From CAYOXD01 sp964407825 (GTDB taxonomy: Bacteria; Desulfobacterota; Desulfobacteria; Desulfobacterales; JAFDDL01): a DNA stretch of 36,855 nucleotides. Of the stretch, positions 31,893 through 36,855 are shown piece after piece. The stretch lies in the NCBI GenBank assembly GCA_964407825.1, contig CAYOXD010000016.1, forward strand, positions 1 through 36,855, written 5' to 3'. The position numbers were made by a program, and so were the translations under genes. The notes below the pieces were generated by a model that was not told where the DNA came from, did no database searches, and saw only the letters and a list, made by a program, of their open reading frames with translations. The stretch's first letter is position 1. Each line of letters begins with the position of its first letter.

Positions 31893-34028
31893 TTACCAGA
31901 ACTTCCAGTCGTTCTTGAGATCCAGCGAGGTGATAAACTCCGAGTTCTGATAGGTCTCGCCGCTCATATCTTCCTGGTAATAAAAGAACTTGTGACGGAA
32001 GGAGAGGCTCAGGTGCGAGGTGATGACGGCGGAGATGACATTGTTGATTTCGCTTCTGATCTGCCACCGATTGTTTTGTCCGCCGCGAATGCCGCTGAAG
32101 GTATCGAGACTGAAGGTATAGATAAAGTGGGAAAGGAAAGGGACGTGGGCATCACAGATAAGCTCGACACCGTAAAGGGCATCCTCGGAGGGGTCTTGAA
32201 TCTGCTTTTCGACACCGAACCCCAGTTTCCAACTAAACTTCTTATGCTCCGTGGCGACCCCCAGCGTCTCCCGGAGTAAGATCGGACGCAACCCGTCCAC
32301 CTCCGCCACGACCGTGTCGCAGCGGAACTTGTTGTAGGGTTTGATGGTGTCGCTGAGGTTATATTCATACAGGAAGGTGCCCCTGAGGATGTTGTTCAAA
32401 TAGGCATTGTCCTGGCGGCTGTAAAGCATATAGGGGCTGATGACGAAGCGGTTGTATTTATTGTAGAAGGTGATATCGATGCGGTTTTCAAGGCCCCATT
32501 TATTATAGCTCTTGGTCGGTTGACCGGGCGGCGTATCGATGGTGTCGCCCCGCTTGACGCTGCTGTTGTCCACGAAGTTGGACAGGGTGGCATCGACGGT
32601 CGTCCGGAATCTCCTGTCCAGGTAATCGAAATTTTTGCTTAAAATAACCCGTTTATGCTTCAGATCCTCCGTCAGCAGGTCCGTTACTGTCAACCATGTG
32701 TTGCGGTAGGCGATTTTCCTGCGCAGCCGGTGCTGGAGCATCTGCATGGCCACCTGGGTGGCTGCCACCCGATATCTCTGATTGCCTGACAGGGGATATC
32801 CCTGGACGCTGATCCCCCCATCCTTCTCCAACCCCGCAATCACGAGCCCCTCTTTTTCTTTCTCAAGGGCGGTCAATTGTTTGCCCGTCAACGAAAAGAT
32901 GAAAATGGAATAGTCCCGGTTGACCATGTCCAACAGATCCGCATATCTGAGCTTCTCATTGGCGGACGAGGGATTCAGGGTGCCCTGCTCGACCATACCG
33001 AGCTCACAGTTGAACCGGTCCCTCAGCAGCTGCGCCAACCGCAGGTCATCCACCTGGCAGGTCGTACCGCTCAGATTGGCAACAAGCCTTTCTTCCTCTT
33101 GCGCGAACTTCCGCTTCCACAGGGTGAGACGGTTTTTGAAATCCAGATAGGTAAAATTGGTGGTGGGGATGGGCTTGGCGTGCTTCGCCTGCAGGGCCTG
33201 AACCTTGATGGTACCATTCAGGACGAGTTTCATCACATAGAAGTCCACATCCTTATCGACGATGATAATGGACCGGCCATCGGCAAGATCCAGACGTGAT
33301 GCCTTGGTCGAAAAGAACCGGCCGGTGGCATCTCCGCCGCTGATGGCCATCCCGATTTCCGGATAGGTTTCGAGGATGTCGGCCGTGTTCTTCAGCCGCT
33401 GACCGGAGAGCAGGATGATATAGTGAATGCCGGCTGCCCGGATCTGCTTCAACAGCGGCGCGAGGGCCTCTTTGGATTCCTCCAGGGTGTAGCCGTACAG
33501 GTCTTTTTCGGCCATGTCGAAGCGGATCTTCTCTGAGGATACGCCCAGAAAGGCGATTCGGGTCCCCTCCCGGTCGACTGTAAACCAGGGAGTGAAAACC
33601 GGTTTGCCGTTTTTAACGATATTGGATGACAGCAGGTGCACCCTTTTGTTTTTCCCAAGGAACTCGAGATTGAGGGTGCCGATTTGAAGATCTTTGGAGG
33701 ATACCAGGACGGCATCACAGCCGAAATCATTCAGAAAATCCATCATGATCGACCCTGCGCTGTACTTGGACAGCGTCCCGGGATACAGGGCATTGCCCAG
33801 ATCCAGGTAACAGTCGATGCCGTTGTGCTCGCGTTGGAAATCGATATTCTGCCCCAATCGAAGCAGGGGGTCGGTTTTGTCCTGGTTGTCGACGCGAAGG
33901 GAAAATCTCCCTTGCAGGTTCGATGTGACCAGCAAAGACAGATGCTTTTCAGCCTCGGCCGAGGGGATGACCAGAACCAGCATCAGCAACAGGGTCAGCA
34001 AGCCTACCGTGCCGATTTTGCACCACAT
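31893..34028 (-). CDS. Degenerate 5'-nucleotidase fused to an outer-membrane beta barrel
   Basis: A 711-aa exported protein. Residues 1-26 are a signal peptide (cleavage near SAEA-EK). About 27-270 follow the metallophosphoesterase fold of 5'-nucleotidases, but every metal-site motif is altered: TNDLHG reads TSNLQG, DAGD reads DLGN, GNHE reads SSKD, and the GGHTH region reads SGGDATG. About 300-460 resemble the 5'-nucleotidase C-terminal domain. About 480-711 alternate hydrophobic and polar residues as in a transmembrane barrel and end in Trp (KNDWKFW), the usual outer-membrane insertion signature. It is therefore probably a non-catalytic binding or structural outer-membrane protein. AGAGGA precedes ATG 34028. 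It is 47 bases downstream of a lipoprotein gene. Confidence 0.75.
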   Translation of the reverse strand: MWCKIGTVGLLTLLLMLVLVIPSAEAEKHLSLLVTSNLQGRFSLRVDNQDKTDPLLRLGQNIDFQREHNGIDCYLDLGNALYPGTLSKYSAGSIMMDFLNDFGCDAVLVSSKDLQIGTLNLEFLGKNKRVHLLSSNIVKNGKPVFTPWFTVDREGTRIAFLGVSSEKIRFDMAEKDLYGYTLEESKEALAPLLKQIRAAGIHYIILLSGQRLKNTADILETYPEIGMAISGGDATGRFFSTKASRLDLADGRSIIIVDKDVDFYVMKLVLNGTIKVQALQAKHAKPIPTTNFTYLDFKNRLTLWKRKFAQEEERLVANLSGTTCQVDDLRLAQLLRDRFNCELGMVEQGTLNPSSANEKLRYADLLDMVNRDYSIFIFSLTGKQLTALEKEKEGLVIAGLEKDGGISVQGYPLSGNQRYRVAATQVAMQMLQHRLRRKIAYRNTWLTVTDLLTEDLKHKRVILSKNFDYLDRRFRTTVDATLSNFVDNSSVKRGDTIDTPPGQPTKSYNKWGLENRIDITFYNKYNRFVISPYMLYSRQDNAYLNNILRGTFLYEYNLSDTIKPYNKFRCDTVVAEVDGLRPILLRETLGVATEHKKFSWKLGFGVEKQIQDPSEDALYGVELICDAHVPFLSHFIYTFSLDTFSGIRGGQNNRWQIRSEINNVISAVITSHLSLSFRHKFFYYQEDMSGETYQNSEFITSLDLKNDWKFW

Positions 34029-34075
34029 GGCAATCCTCTTGTTTGTCAACGGTGCGACGCGCCCCCTTTGCCTGC

Positions 34076-34858
34076 TCAGTGAATGGTGGAAAGGGGGCTC
34101 TCAGGTGTAGGTGCCCTCCGGGCGAGGGCATCATCCGTCTTTCGGATCAGGACGGCATGGGCGGCCTTGACCGCCGCCAGTTCGGCCAGGGCCTTATCCC
34201 TGGCTTTTTGCAGGTCTTCGGCCAGCGCGGTGGCCTGTCCCAGTTTAGTGGAGATCTCGCCGATGGCCAATCTGAGGGAGGACAACGCCAACTCTTTCTT
34301 TGCCAGGTCTTTTTTCAGTTTCTCAAGCTTCATGGAAAGATCTTGCATCTGCTGAGCCTGTTGGTGCTCGGCAAGGTCGCGTTCTCGGTTGAAGGCATCC
34401 TTCTGCCGGGCCATCCGTTCTTTGAACGTCCGTATCTGACTGGTCTGCCGTTCCTTGAGGGACGCATTCTGAGCCGTCAGCCGTTCAATCCGGGCGGCAC
34501 TTTCCCTTTCCGCCTTCTGGATCGATCCCTCGAGGGTGTGGATCTTATCGGCCTCGGCGGCCATATCGTCGGTATACTTTGTATTCAATGCGGTCAACTC
34601 GTCAGACAGCTGTTTGCTCTGGGCCTCAAGGTCCTGGACGCGACTCTTGTATTGTGAATTCACTTTACTGAGGACGTCATTCTCCCTTTCGATAAGCGGC
34701 ACGCGCTTTTTTAAAACACTGTTTTCCGCCAAAAGGTGGCCATTGATAGACGCCTGATCCTTCTTTATCGCCGCGGTGCAGGATACACAGAATGTCAGCA
34801 GCAAAAACGCCATGCCCTTCATCAGTGCGTCCAAGCGGCCATTGGTTTTGGGAAACAT
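34076..34858 (-). CDS. Coiled-coil putative lipoprotein
   Basis: A 260-aa protein. A basic N-terminus leads to a hydrophobic segment ending LLLTFCVSCTAA. The CVSC could serve as a lipobox with unusual Cys at -3, making this a lipoprotein; otherwise it is a cleaved or anchored periplasmic protein. From about residue 45 to 240 it is almost continuous heptad-patterned coiled coil (for example ENDVLSKVNSQYKSRVQDLE). The tail is Pro-rich. AGAGGAG lies 7 bases before ATG 34858. It is cotranscribed with the nucleotidase-barrel fusion downstream, so it may be a periplasmic partner or spacer for it. No homologue is recognised by name. Confidence 0.75.
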   Translation of the reverse strand: MFPKTNGRLDALMKGMAFLLLTFCVSCTAAIKKDQASINGHLLAENSVLKKRVPLIERENDVLSKVNSQYKSRVQDLEAQSKQLSDELTALNTKYTDDMAAEADKIHTLEGSIQKAERESAARIERLTAQNASLKERQTSQIRTFKERMARQKDAFNRERDLAEHQQAQQMQDLSMKLEKLKKDLAKKELALSSLRLAIGEISTKLGQATALAEDLQKARDKALAELAAVKAAHAVLIRKTDDALARRAPTPESPLSTIH

Positions 34859-34908
34859 TGCAGAACTCCTCTGAAATTGACATGCGATGCAATTTTCGAA
34901 CCGTTCAC

Positions 34909-34937
34909 CCAACTCCCAGTCCCCACCGCGGAGTTGG
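34909..34937. promoter_or_regulatory. Inverted repeat upstream of the lipoprotein operon
   Basis: CCAACTCC (34909-34916) and GGAGTTGG (34930-34937) form a perfect 8-bp inverted repeat, 51-79 bases upstream of the lipoprotein start. It is either an operator or a hairpin in the transcript leader. Confidence 0.4.
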
Positions 34938-35309
34938 ATACTTTCCTTATATCACATTCGGAGACGCAGGATAGCCCCTATTCGTGTGTCCCGGCATAAT
35001 TTCCCGGGCCCTCGAAGCGTCCTATACGCCCTATAAATAGGTTAAAATGCTGAAGTCCCAACCCAAGAGCTGGAAGAGACGTGCTTTTCTGCCGAAAACC
35101 TATTCATCGCGCTTGCCGAAATCAAGCATTTTATACCCAACAACTCATATTTGCGGGATATGAAATGATGCCGGATCTGTCGGCATGGCTGGATGACAGC
35201 CAGCCCCCTAGCTTGCACATCGGCAGATGATCTCAAAACTTGAAAATTATTGTTCGTCAAACGTTCTATTTGACAAGTCCGAGATGAAATGGCTATTTTG
35301 GGGGGAAGC
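34938..35309. other. AT-richer spacer with a possible promoter for the aminotransferase leader
   Basis: No convincing gene; the leftward open frame at 35042-35368 has no domain and unusual composition. A candidate promoter is TTGACA (35270-35275) with TATTTT (35294-35299), spacing 18, though its start site would fall almost on the leader ORF's ribosome-binding site. An alternative is TTGAAA near 35240 with TCTATT near 35266. A small stem GGCTG-GATGA-CAGCC lies near 35190-35204. Confidence 0.3.
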
Positions 35310-35405
35310 ATGAAGGGAAAACGCTTGATGAAGGTACGAAACACACGGAGGGCCGCCGCCGCGGGCACGACAGCTCGGGTTGCGGGGGCTGACCAGGCCG
35401 AATAG
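35310..35405 (+). CDS. Ala-rich 31-codon leader ORF (putative attenuation peptide)
   Basis: ATG at 35310 follows GGGGGAAGC, a good ribosome-binding site, and the frame ends at TAG 35403-35405. The peptide has eight Ala in 31 residues, including four in a row (RRAAAAGTTARVAGADQAE). Two intrinsic terminators follow within 90 bases, and then an alanine-type aminotransferase gene. This order (short ORF, terminator, amino-acid gene) is the classic layout of transcription attenuation. Codons for Thr (three) and Arg (five) are also present, so the sensed amino acid is uncertain. GC-rich DNA encodes Ala often, so chance is a real alternative. Confidence 0.4.
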   Translation: MKGKRLMKVRNTRRAAAAGTTARVAGADQAE

Positions 35406-35413
35406 AGATAACC

Positions 35414-35449
35414 GCGCCACGGGCTGCTTCCAGGGTCCGTGGCGCTTTT
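35414..35449 (+). terminator. Intrinsic terminator 1 before the aminotransferase
   Basis: GCGCCACGG (35414-35422) pairs perfectly with CCGTGGCGC (35437-35445), followed by TTTTC. It starts 9 bases after the leader ORF stop codon. Confidence 0.8.
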
Positions 35450-35452
35450 CCT

Positions 35453-35493
35453 AAAAAGCCCCGGATCCCGAAAAGCGGTTCAGGGCTTTTTTT
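35453..35493 (+). terminator. Intrinsic terminator 2 before the aminotransferase
   Basis: AAAAAGCCC (35453-35461) pairs with GGGCTTTTT (35483-35491), and the right arm runs into seven T residues in all (35487-35493). It ends 18 bases before the aminotransferase start. Two terminators directly upstream of a gene in the same direction imply regulated read-through. Confidence 0.85.
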
Positions 35494-35511
35494 ATTGGGG
35501 AGAAACCGATC

Positions 35512-36714
35512 ATGGAGCCAGCACCAAACATCCGATTGGCGCAACGCATGTCCCAATTGCCGCCTTACCTCTTCGGCATGATCAACAAAATGAAGATGGA
35601 AAAACGGTGGGAGGGCGCCGATGTCATCGACCTGGGCATGGGCAACCCCGTGGATCCCGCGCCTCAGCAGGTTATCGGCAAACTGGTGGAGGTCGCCAAT
35701 GATCCCAAGGCCCATCGCTACCCGGTGGCAGACGGTATGCGCAATCTACGTCGTGAAATCGCCAAGAATTACCAACAGGATTATGGCGTCACGCTCGACC
35801 CCGACGCCGATGTGATCTGCACCATCGGATCCAAGGAGGGCATCTCCCACATGTGTCTTGCCCTCATCGGTCCCGGAGATTCGGTCCTTGTGCCGGCGCC
35901 GGCCTTTCCCGTCCATATTTATGCCGCCATTATCGCCGGCGGCAGCGTCATCCGGATCCCCCTCACCCAGGAAGATGCATTCATAGAACATATTCGATTC
36001 ATGTGTGAAAACGTCTCCCCCCGTCCCAAGGTCCTGTTTCTGAACTATCCCCACAATCCCACGGGCATCGTGTGCGATATCTCCCTGTTTGAACAGGTAG
36101 TCCGGCTGGCAAAGAGATACGGCTTCGTCGTCATTCAGGATTTCGCTTACGCCAAGATCACCTTTGACGGATACCAGGCGCCCAGTTTCCTGCAGGCGCC
36201 GGGCGCCATGGAGGTGGGGGTGGAATTCGGTTCCTTCTCAAAATCCTACAACATGGCCGGTTGGCGCCTGGGCTACTGTGTGGGAAACGGTGATCTCATT
36301 GCCGGGTTGCGTAAAATCAAAGGCTACTATGACTACGGCGTCTTCTCCGCGGTCCAGGTGGCGGGAATCATGGCCCTGCGCCATTGCGAAGATGCAATTG
36401 CCAAGCAGGTGGGGATTTATCAAAGCCGCCGGGATACCCTTTGTGAGGCATTGGAGCGCATCGGCTGGCCGGTGACGCCTCCCCTGGGCGGCATGTTCGT
36501 CTGGGCCAAAATCCCGGCGCCCTTCGGCCGTATGGGATCCATGGAGTTTGCCGTCCAGATGATGAACCGGGCCAATGTCGCCCTGGCGCCTGGGATCGGA
36601 TTCGGGGAGGAGGGCGAAGGGTATGTCCGCATCGCTCTTGTGGAAAACGAGCACCGCATCCGCCAGGCAGTCCGCCAGATGCGCCGTGCCATGCAGGAGA
36701 TGGGAGAAGAATAG
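35512..36714 (+). CDS. AlaC-like class I/II aminotransferase
   Basis: A 400-aa PLP-dependent transaminase of fold type I. The cofactor lysine is K244 in GSFSKSYNMAGWRLGY. NYPHNPTG and the DFAYAKITFDGY segment contribute to PLP binding, and the C-terminal arginine in GYVRIALV should bind the substrate carboxylate. Overall it resembles AlaC/YfdZ, which interconverts pyruvate plus glutamate with alanine plus 2-oxoglutarate. Other substrates in the AlaC/DapL/AspC group cannot be excluded. GGGGAG lies 9 bases upstream. It sits behind an Ala-rich leader ORF and two terminators. In related bacteria this gene often precedes homoserine dehydrogenase, from memory. Confidence 0.88.
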   Translation: MEPAPNIRLAQRMSQLPPYLFGMINKMKMEKRWEGADVIDLGMGNPVDPAPQQVIGKLVEVANDPKAHRYPVADGMRNLRREIAKNYQQDYGVTLDPDADVICTIGSKEGISHMCLALIGPGDSVLVPAPAFPVHIYAAIIAGGSVIRIPLTQEDAFIEHIRFMCENVSPRPKVLFLNYPHNPTGIVCDISLFEQVVRLAKRYGFVVIQDFAYAKITFDGYQAPSFLQAPGAMEVGVEFGSFSKSYNMAGWRLGYCVGNGDLIAGLRKIKGYYDYGVFSAVQVAGIMALRHCEDAIAKQVGIYQSRRDTLCEALERIGWPVTPPLGGMFVWAKIPAPFGRMGSMEFAVQMMNRANVALAPGIGFGEEGEGYVRIALVENEHRIRQAVRQMRRAMQEMGEE

Positions 36715-36840
36715 GGAACGCCGCGGGAGGGGGGGGGACCTGCCGAACACCGAAGCCCAGGGGATGGAGCATGGCACGATAGGCTTGAAACCTCCCCTTG
36801 TTGTATGGATTATCATTCATTCTCCGGTTCAGGAAAATTG

Positions 36841-36855
36841 ATGAAGATCCCTTTG
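36841..36855 (+). CDS. Possible start of the next gene (first 5 codons)
   Basis: ATG at 36841 with CAGGAAAATTG just upstream opens a frame MKIPL that runs off the window. It is probably the next gene of the aminotransferase operon, 126 bases after its stop. Too little is visible to name it. Confidence 0.35.

Noticed and set aside
35042..35368. A 108-codon minus-strand frame in the spacer before the aminotransferase.
   Set aside because: No recognisable domain or start signal, and it overlaps the plus-strand leader ORF and promoter candidates.

Overview
The window reads as chromosomal DNA of a strictly anaerobic, GC-rich, Gram-negative bacterium, most likely a sulfate-reducing Desulfobacterota (former Deltaproteobacteria). 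Supporting signs are two Wood-Ljungdahl genes (the C-terminal part of a MetV-type methylene-THF reductase partner and a complete formate-THF ligase), a Mrp-type Fe-S carrier, a PduO-type cobalamin adenosyltransferase, a 3-hydroxyacyl-CoA dehydrogenase, an outer-membrane beta-barrel protein, and PAS, sigma-54 and chemotaxis signalling. The taxonomic call is inference. I see no rRNA, tRNA, CRISPR array, phage or transposase gene.

Layout. 1-5.3 kb: end of metV, a cold-shock protein with a long leader, a Mrp/NBP35 ATPase (minus strand), a PilZ / cobalamin adenosyltransferase / ferredoxin-reductase-like operon, and an AGCS amino-acid:Na+ symporter (minus). 5.5-13.3 kb: a periplasmic parvulin chaperone, a 29-bp perfect inverted repeat, a heterodimeric ABC exporter pair, fhs with a clear terminator, and a histidine phosphatase. 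13.3-17.9 kb: hydroxyacyl-CoA dehydrogenase and a Ser/Thr/Asn-rich repeat protein (both minus), an exported zinc-less MsrAB, a small Nif11-like protein, and TrmO. 17.9-21 kb: cstA, an unknown 101-aa protein and an ArsA/Get3-like ATPase. 21-28.2 kb is a signalling block: a Cys-rich PAS protein, an OmpR-type response regulator with its histidine kinase, a sigma-54 activator, and an operon of a 66-aa protein, a FIST-domain protein and a chemoreceptor with almost no periplasmic domain. 28.3-31.9 kb: M3 peptidase, DUF2914-like protein and UppP. 31.9-34.9 kb (minus): a coiled-coil lipoprotein and a catalytically degenerate 5'-nucleotidase fused to an outer-membrane barrel. 35-36.9 kb: an Ala-rich leader ORF, two tandem terminators, an AlaC-like aminotransferase, and the first codons of a further gene.

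Two systems look most novel. First, the sigma-54 activator at 23582-25384 lies beside a 370-bp spacer holding two matching 7-N5-7 palindromes and a GG-N10-GC promoter. This arrangement suggests that the activator drives the 66-aa / FIST / chemoreceptor operon, where a soluble FIST protein may supply the sensing that the receptor lacks. Second, the lipoprotein / pseudo-nucleotidase-barrel pair looks like a cell-envelope system in which an enzyme fold has lost its metal-binding residues and become part of an outer-membrane protein.
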